DNA of 64,000 nt from Bos javanicus. Taxonomy: Eukaryota > Chordata > Mammalia > Artiodactyla > Bovidae. The notes under the pieces were generated by a model. The model was not told the DNA's origin. It did not search any database and worked only from the letters and a program-made list of their open reading frames with translations. The stretch lies in NCBI RefSeq assembly GCF_032452875.1, contig NC_083883.1:59332698-59396697 (forward strand). Reading direction: 5' to 3'. Made by a program: the position numbers and the translations under genes. Positions 11,369-21,322 of this stretch are shown piece after piece (the first letter of the stretch is position 1; every line of letters starts with the position of its first letter).

Positions 11369-11726
11369 AGTATAGAGTGAATATTTGTGTCTCCTCAAAA
11401 ATTCATGCACTGAAGCCCTAATCCCCACTGCACTAGCACTCGGAGAAAAGCCCTTTGGGAGAGGCATTAGAGTTACATGAGGTTATGATCTCACGATGGG
11501 ACTACTGCCCTTATAGGGAAAGGAAGAGACACGAGATCTTTGTCTGCCATGTGAGGTACAGCAAGAAGACAGCCATCTGCAAGGGAGCCCTCCCCAAACA
11601 GAACCAAATATGATAGCACCTTGATCTTAGATTTCCCAGCTCCCAGAATGGTGAGAAATAAATTCCTGTTATATAAGCTGCCCAGTCTGTGGTATTTTGT
11701 TATAGCAGCCTCAGCAGACTAAGACA
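11369..11726 (+). mobile_element. MLT1-type LTR (ERVL-MaLR)
   Basis: Landmarks in order: 'gtgtctcctcaaaaattcat', 'gccctaatcccca', 'gccatgtgaggtacagc', 'accttgatcttagatttccc', 'gtgagaaataaattcctgtt' (polyadenylation signal) and 'gtattttgttatagcagcc'. It ends at 'gactaagaca'. Confidence 0.85.
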
Positions 11727-12222
11727 GAAATTGGTATCGATCATGGGATACTGCTGTAACAAGTACCTAACAATATGGATGTGGAACTGGGCAGAGAGCA
11801 GGAACTGGAAGAGTCTTGAGGTGCTTGCTGGAAAGAGCCCATATTGCCAAGAAAGGAGAGTTAAAGGTATTCTGGTGCGGGCTCAGACAGTGTGGAACAA
11901 AGAGCGTGGCTGTGTTCCTCAAAGGCTTTGAGATCCGCTCACATCCATGGCTCCTTTACACGGAGGTCCTTGGGCAACATGGCAACAGTGGAAAAGCAGA
12001 GGGACTGGATTCTCCTTGTGCTGGTGGCAACGCCTGGCTTCCAGGTGCTAGCTTTGATAGGGGGATAGTGTTCTAGAAAGCTAACTTGGCATGGGTCTAG
12101 TCTGGAAAACAGAACATTTTAAATGGAAAGAGACAATTTCTGGGGAATCCTGCAAGAGATAAAAGTGGGGAAAATTGAGAGAGAGAGGGCAAGTAAAGGA
12201 ATGGACTCTAAAGGAGAGCCAG
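11727..12222 (+). mobile_element. MaLR internal sequence (partial)
   Basis: Directly after the LTR, 'attggtatcga', 'gggatactgctgtaacaagt', 'tggatgtggaactgggcaga' and 'ctggaagagtcttgaggtgc' match the start of MaLR (MST/THE1/MLT-type) internal regions. The right limit is uncertain. No open retroviral frame remains. Confidence 0.7.
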
Positions 12223-12489
12223 GGACTTCCCTAGTAGTCCAGTGGTTAAGAATCCATCTACCAATGTAGGGGCCATGAGTTCAATTCCTAGTCAGGGATT
12301 GTCCCCCACATGCTGTGGGGCAACTAAACGCATTCACCACAACTACTGAAGCCCACGTGCTCTAGAACCCATGCTCTGCAACAAGAGAAGCTACCACAAT
12401 AGAAGCCTGTGCCCCACAACTAGAAAAGATTGCGCACAGCAACGAAGACCCAGTGCAGCCAAAAACAAACAAGCAAACAAATAAAACAA
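12223..12489 (+). mobile_element. CHR-type tRNA SINE
   Basis: It opens with 'ggacttccctagtagtcc' and carries 'acaactactgaagcccac', 'caacaagagaagctacca' and a '(caaa)n' tail. The words 'aaggagagcc' (11 bases upstream) and 'aaggagcc' (12488-12495) suggest a decayed target duplication. Confidence 0.85.
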
Positions 12490-12847
12490 GGAGCCATTTT
12501 GTTGTGCGGTGTTTTTAAGAGTTGTCAGATGGCTCAGGTCCATTGCCACCAGGTGAGGAGCGGAAAACTCATTTGCTAATCTTTCCTGCCACCAAACCCC
12601 ACCCTCCAACTTGTTATACTACTCGTAGTCATCCAACAAGTAGTGATGCCTCTTTCTGGCACATTAAGCATTGTGCTAAACCTTATGGGTCATATAGAAA
12701 ATATAGGAGACACAGGTATGTACCTAAGTTTCTAGCTTCACAGAGGGAACAGGGCTCATTCCTGTGTAAGCGAGCACTAGAAAAACAGAACCAATTTGAG
12801 ATGGTGCAGTTCACAAAGTGCTCTAGATGGCAGTTCTTTGTTGCATA
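12490..12847. other. unique non-coding DNA
   Basis: Nothing is recognised. The open frame at 12522-12851 has no supporting feature. Confidence 0.45.
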
Positions 12848-13012
12848 TTAGAACTGGTTGGGGGAACTTTTAAAAATCATGAGCCCAGGCTACACCCCAT
12901 CGAGGTGAAATCAGAATCTCTGGGAGTGGAACCCAGACATCAGTATATTTTAGTTGCCCAAGTGATCCCAGTGTCTTACAACCAAGTTTGAGAAACCATG
13001 CTCTAACTGAAA
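12848..13012 (+). mobile_element. MER5-like hAT DNA transposon relic
   Basis: 'gagcccaggctacacccca', 'aatcagaatctctggga', 'agttgcccaagtgatcccag' and the end 'gtttgagaaaccatgct' follow MER5A order. It is non-autonomous and codes for nothing. Confidence 0.75.
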
Positions 13013-13039
13013 AACTAGCTCTAATGGAGAAAAAAATCC

Positions 13040-13222
13040 AAGCTGTACATTCATTAGCTCTGTAATCTTGGACTAGCCAATGATAATTCTGGGGCCTGAC
13101 TATTTCAAAGATTTTTGTAAGTCCCATTAAGAGCACTTTATGTCTCCAATGATTAGCATAATGACTGCTGCATAGAAGGTACCCAACAAAGATGTATTTA
13201 TTTGAATGGATGATATTGGAAG
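13040..13222 (+). mobile_element. MIR relic
   Basis: 'agctctgtaatcttggacta', 'ggggcctgactatttcaaag', and the tail 'catagaaggtacccaacaaa' with 'gtatttatttgaatgg' resemble MIR sense order. The copy is diverged. Confidence 0.55.
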
Positions 13223-13225
13223 AGT

Positions 13226-13841
13226 TATTTAATAAGCTTGAAAATTAATAGCAGTATTATTTGCAAAAGGTGGTTTAGTGACAATATCTGTAGTAAAAGT
13301 TGTGGTGATTCAGATTCCAACGTAAACAGTAGAGTTAAGGCCCAGGGTTTAACATGGTGGCTGTTCATAATGATGTACCACACATGTTTGCTAAATTGAG
13401 AAGTGCCTTGGGTGGATTGAAAGAATCAAGAGTAAAGCCTTTTAGTTCACCTTGGGAAATTATCTGCTTCATTGCTCTGGTCTCTGTCCATCTGTCCATG
13501 TACCACTGAGATGCCAAGCCAATAAGCCTATGGCAGATGTCCAGGAAAGTACAGAGGATATGGGAAAGCTAGAGAGATGGGGGGAGGGAGAGGAAAGGAG
13601 GGAGAAGACAGGAGTAGGGGGTGGTGGGTAGTAGGAGGTGAGGATTTTTGGTAAAGGAGGAAGAGGTGGGTACGACAGCATACCAAGAAGGAATTAAGAG
13701 AGGTTGGGAGGATGGAGAGTGATGGAAGAGACAGTGAAATGCTGGCTGGGCCAATGGTTCAAGGCAATGAGATGACAATAAAGGTTTGGTTTCATGATGA
13801 TTTGAAGGTCCCAGGAGATGAGGGCCGAGAAGAGAGGAGAA
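13226..13841. other. unique DNA with a polypurine tract
   Basis: A strand-biased purine block spans about 13565-13690, with several GGGG/GGA runs. Otherwise nothing is recognised. Confidence 0.55.
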
Positions 13842-14047
13842 CGTGAAGTCGCTCAGTCGTGTCCAACTCTTTGCGACCCCATGGACTGTAGCCTACCAGG
13901 CTTCTCTGTCCATGGGATTTTCCAGGCAATAGTACTGGAGTGGATTGCCATTTCCTTCTCCAAGGGATTCTTCCCAACCCAGGGATCGAACCCGGGTCTC
14001 CCACATTGTAGACAGGCGCTTTACCGTGTGAGCCACCAAGGAAGTCC
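13842..14047 (-). mobile_element. Bov-tA SINE, antisense, with target duplication
   Basis: A full-length antisense copy from 'cgtgaagtcgctcagtcgtg' to 'gagccaccaaggaagtcc'. The 9-base direct repeat 'agaagagag' occurs at 13828-13836 and 14048-14056. The B box 'ggatcgaacccgggtct' is well kept, so this is a fairly young copy. Confidence 0.95.
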
Positions 14048-14056
14048 AGAAGAGAG

Positions 14057-15122
14057 AGGGGACTTGTCAAAGGAGCTGAAAAACCATAAGAATTCAAAGA
14101 ACGTGGCTATATAGCCCACCAAGAGCAGGTCAGGTTTTACTTTCCCAGCACTTTGAAAGCCTGAAGGTTGTTAAATTGCCTCCCATTCCTGAAAAAGCCC
14201 AGTCAGGCAGCTCCCTCTGGGACTTGCATTAACCCAAGTGCTCCACTGCCAGAAACGGGCTCACTCCACTGGTCTGTCTGCAGTCCTAGCCTAGCAACAC
14301 GATCAAACTTCATGAGGCTTGTTACAAGCAAATTACATGGGAAGCTGCAAAGGGTTGGAGGGAGGAGGATGGCAGTGGGGGGCCAAGTACACTGCTGGGA
14401 AAGGGGCGCCAGGGTAGGATACTGGGCTCAGCCTTGACTTGGAAAGCATTAGAGCCCATCACGGAGCAGCTGGCGGCTCCCGCCTCCAGGGCCCAATTTT
14501 CCGACTGATGACTTGAGTGTTCACACCTGCACTGGCTGGGACCGAGGCCCTCCTTCCGCAGAGTTAATGGAGCAAGCAGAACTGAGGAATGCTTTTGGCC
14601 ACGACAACCATTTCTCTCCTCCTTGGCCCCACCCTCTCTACTGGCAGAGCAGGTTTCTCTCCAGCCCCATGTCGGCTTCTCCTTCCAGGCCTCTCTGCTG
14701 CTGAGGTGTGCAGTCTCCACGCTGGTCCCCCACTCCACCTACTAGGTAGCCTCAGAGAGACCTGCTCCAAGACACACAAGAATCCCAGCACCTCTCCCCT
14801 GAGATGAGCTGCTGGTCTCTCCCTTGCCAAGTGGCTTCTTCTTCCCCTTCCAAATGTACAGACCCAAAACTATTCACTGGACTTTGTCCTGCATAACATA
14901 GCCTTGGACAATTCTGCTTACTTTTATTTGGCTTCCTCAGTATATTCTGCTGGAAAACAGACAGGATGGAATAACTACAAATATCCCTGGAGTAGGGGTT
15001 CCTGTGGTTCAATGTAACTTTTACAGAGAAGAAAAAAACTCATGCAGATAATATTGCTTGAACACTTTCCTATAGGAACTGAATCTTTGGAGAGCCTCTA
15101 CAACCAGAGTTCCTCTCTTCAG
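14057..15122. other. unique stretch including a GC-richer block
   Basis: About 14440-14850 is richer in G+C than its surroundings and is open in several overlapping frames on both strands (up to 138 residues antisense). The frames conflict with each other and no domain is recognised, so no gene is called. Confidence 0.45.
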
Positions 15123-15129
15123 CAGTACA

Positions 15130-15132
<3 letters not shown>

Positions 15133-15170
<38 letters not shown>
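15133..15170. repeat. (GT)n microsatellite
   Basis: About 19 GT units abutting the 5' end of the Bov-tA that follows. Confidence 0.95.
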
Positions 15171-15172
<2 letters not shown>

Positions 15173-15369
15173 CTTCCCAGGTGGCACAGTGGTAAAGAAT
15201 ATGCCTGCCAATGCAGAAGTCGCTAGAGACGAGGGTTCAATCCCTGGGTCAAGCAGATTCTCTGGAGTAGGAAATGGCAACCAACTCCAGCATTCTTGCT
15301 TGGAGAGAAGAGCCTGGTGGGCTACAGTCCAGGGAATCACAAAGAGTCAGACATGACTGAGGGACTGAA
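15171..15369 (+). mobile_element. Bov-tA SINE between two microsatellites
   Basis: Head 'ggcttcccaggtggcac', B box 'ggttcaatccctgggtc', BovA body, end 'gactgagggactga'. The words 'cagtacacacgtgt' (15123-15136) and 'cagcacacacgtgt' (15388-15401) resemble a target duplication in a CA/GT-rich target. Confidence 0.9.
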
Positions 15370-15390
15370 AGTGCACATGTGTTTTGCCAG

Positions 15391-15426
15391 CACACACGTG
15401 TATACACACACGCACACACACACACG
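15391..15426. repeat. (CA)n-rich microsatellite, interrupted
   Basis: CA units with 'gtgtat' and 'cg' interruptions, complementary in sense to the GT run on the other side of the SINE. Confidence 0.85.
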
Positions 15427-16204
15427 TTCAAATGAAAACATGGTCACTCACAATCTTGCTGGAGCAGGACCAAATCAGAGTGTCCAAACAGGACTGATGG
15501 TTTTGGACAATTTAGGAGATGGATGCAGGGTAAGGTCAACCCTGGGCAGTTTTGGACAGATGCTTTAGACTAATCTGAGATGCAGGGAAACCAGGGAAGC
15601 AAAGGAAAGATGCTATGTGAATGATGTTATATAAATTTTCTCTCCCAGCACAGCCCGAGGTGGTTAGATGCTGTTTCTATCCAATGGGAGCTCCTTATGC
15701 TCTCCCACTAACGCTGGAAAAACATTCACTTAGCAGGCTTGTCCAAACAATTCCCTTTTTAATTCAGACATGATGAACAGCAGGGGAGAAGCAAAGCCCC
15801 AGGGCTGTCCACCTCAATACCATCACTCCTGACAGGGCACAGAGCCACGCGTCCACCTCAACGGTCCATTAAAAAGCCTGATGGGGAAACTGTGTTTATG
15901 GCCAGGTTACAGAACAGGCGGGAAACAATTAATGCCTTTCCCCACAGCCCCTTTCCTTCTATTTTCCCTCCTACCCAATGCGTGCTCACAAACCCAACTC
16001 CATCCCTGGCCTTAAATACTCTTTGACAAGCTTTCTCTGGCCCACCCAAGCTCCTTGCACAGTGGTTCTCTCAGAGCACACCTAGCAGGAAAAACCATAT
16101 TTACATGTGGACCTCTCCGTCTCAGATCACATCTAGACTCACAGACTCTTCCTTCTTTTCCATCCACACTTTCGTCTTAACAGGTTCTGGTGCAGCTGTA
16201 AACA
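15427..16204. other. unique non-coding DNA
   Basis: No repeat or gene is recognised. Confidence 0.5.
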
Positions 16205-16394
16205 ATTGCCTGCCAATGCAGGAGACAGAAGAGACATGGATGCAGATTCAATCCCTGGATTGGGAAGATCCCCTGGAAAAGGAAATGGCAGCCCACTCCA
16301 GTATTCTTGTCTGGAAAATTCCATGGACAGATGAGCCTAGTGGACTATGGGCCATGGGTTGCAAGGAGTCGAACACAATTGAGCACTCAGCACA
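16205..16394 (+). mobile_element. Bov-tA SINE, 5'-shortened
   Basis: It begins within the tRNA head at 'ttgcctgccaatgcaggaga', keeps 'gattcaatccctggattggg' and the BovA body, and ends 'gagcactcagcacac'. The open frame across it is not a gene. Confidence 0.85.
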
Positions 16395-17518
16395 CATTCA
16401 TTTGCCATTTCATCTCCCTGACCTTGAACCTGCTCCCATCTTCTTTTCATACACAATCGTTCAGAAAAACATCCCTGCCTCTCTTCCTTCCCTAACCCAA
16501 CCCTCCACCATGGCTCTAATTTCCCTCCACCTCTCAGCGGCCAATTCAGCACCTGCCCACTCTCCTCCTGGAGCTCACAAGAAGCTTCTATGCGAGGCAG
16601 TCTTATAACTATTTTATTGCTCCCTCTCTCTCTCAATATATTCCTGTCCTTCCAACTGAACTAGATTCCCCTGAGTTAAAAAACCTGCCTTTGGATTATG
16701 TAACAAGTTCCTCAGGGAATACATGAGGATTCAGCCAGTCAAAAGTAAAGCGAACTGCCAAAAAAAAAAAAAAAAAACCTATTAAAAAAAATGGCTAGTT
16801 TACATAGGAACCTAATTAGAGAGAGATCTAGTTGGTGGAAAGTAGTGGGAATCAAGACAGTTCTAGGTTGGGGAATGTTAGTTTCTTATCCGACAGCCAT
16901 TTTGCAAGCATTAACAGGATGAAAAATGCCACTGGGGGGAAGAGGCATCTTTGAATACCTAATATGTGCTTTCCGAGGTACAGCAACTGTTCAAATATAG
17001 CAGTATTCACTGTAGCAATACAAAACATATACCACAAGTGTGATTAATTAGCCAGAGATGATCTATACCATATGCTATCAGACAGTCACTATTATGATGA
17101 AGTTTAATAACATGACATATCACACTGTGATTAATATACATTCAATTATTCAAATATGGCTGTGCTGCGCTTATAGTTTCTTTGTAAGAAATGGAAATCA
17201 TTGTAACACGTTTCACACATATTTCCATATATAACTTTATTTTTCTGTGATATTTCAAGAAGTTGGATATTGTCCTCATGGGACTGCTCAAATAAAAGTC
17301 TCGCGTACATTGGAAGCAGGCTGGCTTCCAAAAAGAGCAGTGTGAGATGTACCTACGAGGAATGCAGGTGCTGAGGGGCAGGGCAGAGCCAGAGAGAGAA
17401 TCGGAAGGCCTTTCAGAAAAGATACGCAATAACAAAGAACTGCTAAGCGCTTCTTGCTGTGGGAAACTGAGACTACTAAATTCAATTGACAGGCCAACGT
17501 TTAAGATGCTATCTACTG
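16395..17518. other. unique non-coding DNA
   Basis: An A-run lies at about 16762-16778. Apart from that, nothing is recognised. Confidence 0.5.
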
Positions 17519-17850
17519 CAGGGGTCAGCAGACAGCAAATCTGCCAGCAAAGGGGCAGATAGTAAATTTGTTGATTTGGGGGCCATATGGCCCCTGTCAC
17601 ACCTGTTCAACTCTGCTGCCAAGGTGCAAAGGCGGTGATAGTCAATAATCAATGGGTAGAGCCCCACTCCAAGAGAACTTTATTTATGGACACTGATATT
17701 CGGATTTCATATAATTTTCACACGGCACCAAATATTATTCCTCAGTTGATTTTTTTCATTTAAATATGCAGAAACGATTTGTAGCTCATGGGCTGTGGAG
17801 AAACAGGTGGTGGGCTGGATTTGGCACACGGGCTGCGGTTGCTGACTCTG
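17519..17850 (+). mobile_element. hAT-type non-autonomous DNA transposon relic
   Basis: The ends 'caggggtcagcagac' and, reversed, 'cagagtcagcaaccgcag' form diverged terminal inverted repeats. The interior has 'aaaggggcagatagtaaat', 'gggggccatatggcccctgt' and 'aactttatttatggacac', the pattern of the same family as 23477-23678. Target duplication is no longer clear. I do not name the subfamily. Confidence 0.75.
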
Positions 17851-17882
17851 ATTTCAAGTGTTATATTGCAGACGTTTACCGA

Positions 17883-17965
17883 CTGTCTAACTCCCTCCCT
17901 GCCCTGCCCTCTTCTCTCGCCCCTCTCTACTTCTTCTCTCTCTTTTCTTTCTCTACCTCCAGCTT
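17883..17965. repeat. polypyrimidine tract
   Basis: A nearly uninterrupted C/T run ('ccctccctgccctgccctc', then 'ttctctctcttttctttctc') on the + strand. Confidence 0.8.
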
Positions 17966-18377
17966 GTGCCTGTTTCACCTCCAAAAGTTATCAAGGGCAT
18001 CCTGATATGCCAGATAGTGTATCTATGGAATCCTTCTCTGTTTTTTTCTCTATTCTATTTCCAAAGAGTGGGGATTTCTGTTATTTCTTCTAGGGGAAAA
18101 TAACACTGAGGAGATACCTTTCTAGATACCCTTCTCAAAGAAGCTCCTTCTTCTCACCTCCAGAGAATGGGAACTCTTACTCCTGTTCAGGAGTGGGGAG
18201 GGGGCAAAAGCCTTCACAGATCTTGTGTCTTAGCATCAGCCATGTTTCTCTACATGTTCCTACCAGACAACCACAGCCAGCGCTTCAGAAAGTGTGTGGA
18301 GGAGGATGGGGACCTGGTCAGTCATTTGGGCCCCTGGATAGGGACTCACGAAGCGTAGGTACCATCACCCACATATG
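17966..18377. other. unique non-coding DNA
   Basis: No repeat family or gene is recognised. Confidence 0.5.
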
Positions 18378-18580
18378 TGTGTGCTTCGTTGCTCAGTTGC
18401 GGCCAACTCTTTGCCACCCCATGGACTGTAGCCTGGCAGGCTCTCTGTCCATGGAATTTTTTAGGCAAGAATACTGGAGTGGGTTGCCATTTCCTCCTCC
18501 AGGGGATCTTCCCAATCCAGAGATTGAAACTGCTTCTCCTGCATTGGCAGGCAGACTCTTTACTGCACCACCATATGGGC
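18378..18580 (-). mobile_element. Bov-tA SINE, antisense
   Basis: Landmarks are 'ccccatggactgtagcct', 'aatactggagtgggttgcc', 'aggggatcttcccaatcc' and 'gcattggcaggcagactc'. The tRNA head is slightly decayed at the right edge. Confidence 0.9.
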
Positions 18581-18582
18581 AG

Positions 18583-20244
18583 CTGCTCCCTATACCGGTC
18601 TTACCAATTCCCAAATCGTATCACCCATGTCCCATGCCAATTCCCTGCTGGGGGAATCCCTGGAATCCGATTTGACATTCATTCCGCACCCGAGAGCTGG
18701 AGGTAAAGTGGAGACATTCAGAGGCTCACTGTGTCTTGTCTCTGAGTTCTCATCCAGAAGCACAGAATTGGCATTAGAAGTGGACCTCCAAGCAAAGTGC
18801 ATGTGAACTTCACGTGGGGTACACTTCTGCCTCAGGCCAACCCTGACCTTAATTGGCTATAATGAGCTAAATGATATGTGAGGAGCCAAGCAAAGTGCTA
18901 AATTGCCCCTAATTTGTAAACAGGGACACTGAGGTTCAAAGTCAGGAAGTAAAATGTCCACAGTCACAACGTGAGATACAGCTGCTGCTGTAGGAAATCA
19001 CAAAGACTTCTCTCTATCAGCAGTCCTTGGTCTCTATTATAGGAGTCCTGTATAAATATCTGTTACTTTATTTGTCCACTGTGAGCACTCTAGCATTTCT
19101 ATAGCCATGACATTTGCCAAAACGCAATGGCACGAGGTTAATAAATGTCATACACGAAGCAGCCCCTCTTCCACCCCCAGGTTCTGGGAATGGGAGAAAT
19201 TCTACTAGATCTAAAACAAGCAAAATCACTGAACTAAAGACAAGTACACGTTGTAAACAAAAAGTCTTCGTCCCTACTCTGGTGCTGTCCTTCCCCTGTG
19301 ATCTATGTTGTCTGCTTAACGATACTCGCCTGTGAGAAGCCAATAAGCGATGGGAGGTTCCTGAGAGCTGGGGAAAGTCTGAACATGTTCACAGCATTTT
19401 TAATCTCTCTACATAGTCTGATATCACTGCAAGCCCACACTCTCCCTCCAACTAGTTATTTTTAACAACAGCAAAACAGCAGCAGCATAGCTGTAGGGAT
19501 GGGCAGCCGGGAAGTGCTGTACCAACCGCCAAACCTCCCTTCTGCCTGCAAGCAGACAAGCAAAGCGTCCTTCTTTTGAATGAGAACTCATCTCTCCAAG
19601 GGCCTAGAATCCATATCAATATTAACCAACTGGTCATCTACTCAAACGGTTGGAAAAACAAAGGTGCCTTGCTACTCTGCATTGCCATTGCAAGAGGTCA
19701 AGGTGGATTTAATCAAAGCTCTCATCATGTGAGTAAGATGCAGGAATCAATGTAAGAAACAAAACTGATATGTAGAAAGGGGTAATGATCGGCCAGTGTC
19801 TAGTTACTCTGAATCAAAGCACATGATCCTGTGAAGAGCAGCTAGGATTGCCAAGATACATCCGAGAAGACCCCAGCAGGAGTTTGTAATGATATTCCTC
19901 TACAGTATGAGTTATATGTTAAGCAAATGTCCTCAAATACTTCATGAAACAAGCTATCAAAAGCCAACTGTTGACCGCGTGTGCTTTCCTTTGAAAGAAA
20001 CAGAATGTATTTTATGATTAGTTCAGAGGCTCAATATTTAGGACATGGAGGACGAGATATGGGTATACCCAAATCACAACTTAAAAGGTAAGACTTGCAA
20101 GGCCAGTGGAACAGAATTATGCCTAAGCATCTCTTTAAAGAAATGGTTCTAACATTTAAGACCCAAATGAGAATGCAGTTTACTTTCAGACAACATGGCA
20201 CCCCATCCCTCCATTTTCCATGCAGTGAAAATCTGAGTTACAGT
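18583..20244. other. mostly unique DNA with one weak MIR-like patch
   Basis: Around 18865-18985 'gtaaacagggacactgaggt' and 'tccacagtcacaa' hint at an antisense MIR. The remainder is unrecognised and repeat-poor. Confidence 0.45.
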
Positions 20245-20392
20245 CTGCTCTGGGCATCTGTGGTTCTGCATCTACATATTCAGTCAACCTCAGATTGTGT
20301 AGTACGCATTTAGTAAAAAAAAAAAAAATCCACTTGTAAGTGAACCCACGCAGTTCAAAGTCATGTGGTTCAAGGGTCAACTATACTTAATA
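20245..20392 (-). mobile_element. Tigger-type (pogo/mariner) element end
   Basis: 'ccacttgtaagtgaacccac', 'gcagttcaaagtcatgtg' and the terminal 'ttcaagggtcaacta' match the 'cagttgacccttgaac' inverted terminus of Tigger-family non-autonomous elements. 'gcatctgtggttctgcatc' upstream fits the same family. Orientation is arbitrary. Confidence 0.65.
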
Positions 20393-20449
20393 AATTCCTC
20401 ATGGGAATATTTCAATTGATTACAAAACCAGCAATGAAAAAATGTTGAC

Positions 20450-20840
20450 ATGAAGAAAAAACACTTGTCTCTGCCATCAATTAGCTTACAGTCTAATATG
20501 GAAGCCGACATGAAAATAAACAATTATAGTACAACACAATTAGATAATATCTACCAAAAAAGGCATGAAACGGAAATAGCTACCATTAGCGTTAAGCTCA
20601 GCAAGTGACTTAGGGACAGATTATTTATATTATTTACATAAAATTTAAAAGGTATGAGAGTCTAGGATAAGTGCCTTAATCTTCCTAGGAAGGTCAGGGA
20701 AGGCTTCTTAGAGGAGATACTACTTAAGTTTTCCAAAAAGGCATGCAGGCTGCCTCCCAGACAGAAGAGACCGCACACACGAAGGCATGGTGACACAAGA
20801 GCATGGTGCATAGAGCAATTCCTAGTAGATCAGAGGCTTC
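20450..20840 (+). mobile_element. old mammalian repeat, family not named
   Basis: 'tctgccatcaattagcttac', 'ggtcagggaaggcttcttag', 'aggagatactacttaagtt' and 'gagcatggtgcatagag' follow a widespread old mammalian repeat that recurs in this window at about 33340, 48300, 58965, 62255 and 63185. I recognise the pattern but cannot name the family with confidence. Confidence 0.5.
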
Positions 20841-20899
20841 TGGAGGAACTTAGCAAAGTAAGAATCTCCCCTATGTGATTCTTCCCTCTAAGGACATTT

Positions 20900-21109
20900 G
20901 TTGCTGTTTAGTCTCTAAGCTGTGTCTAACTCTTTTGCTACCCTGTGGATTGGGGCCCGTGAGGTTCCTCTGTTCATGAGATTTCCTAGGGAAGAATACT
21001 GGGGTGGGTTTCAGTTTCCTCCTCCAGAGGAACTTTCCAGCTCAGGGATCGAACCTGTGTCTCCTGCACTGGCAGGTGGATTCTTTACCATTGAGCCACC
21101 TGGGAAGGG
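20900..21109 (-). mobile_element. Bov-tA SINE, antisense, diverged
   Basis: 'gtctctaagctgtgtctaac', 'gaagaatactggggtgggtt', 'agggatcgaacctgtgtctc' and 'ttgagccacctgggaa' appear in antisense order. Confidence 0.9.
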
Positions 21110-21322
21110 CATAAATGATTCTTCAAACCCTGACAGCTTTTCTCCAGTGGGAGGCATGGTTATCCCAGTTGATTTCTTGCAGATCCATAAGTAAGCTCTC
21201 CATACCCTGTTTCTTTACCTGTTCTCTACCCCTAGCTGGTGATGATCTGTCCTGGTAGAAGCAATAGATTGCATGCTGTTTTTCAGCCAGTAGGCAGAGA
21301 TAATCAAGCCATTTCAAATCCT

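Noticed and set aside
14322..14830. 138-residue antisense frame in a GC-richer block
   Set aside because: At least three conflicting frames are open here; GC content explains it.
16105..16608. 167-residue open frame
   Set aside because: Runs through a Bov-tA SINE and unique flanks with no domain.
18193..18675. 160-residue open frame
   Set aside because: Its middle is a Bov-tA SINE and the sides show no homology that I recognise.
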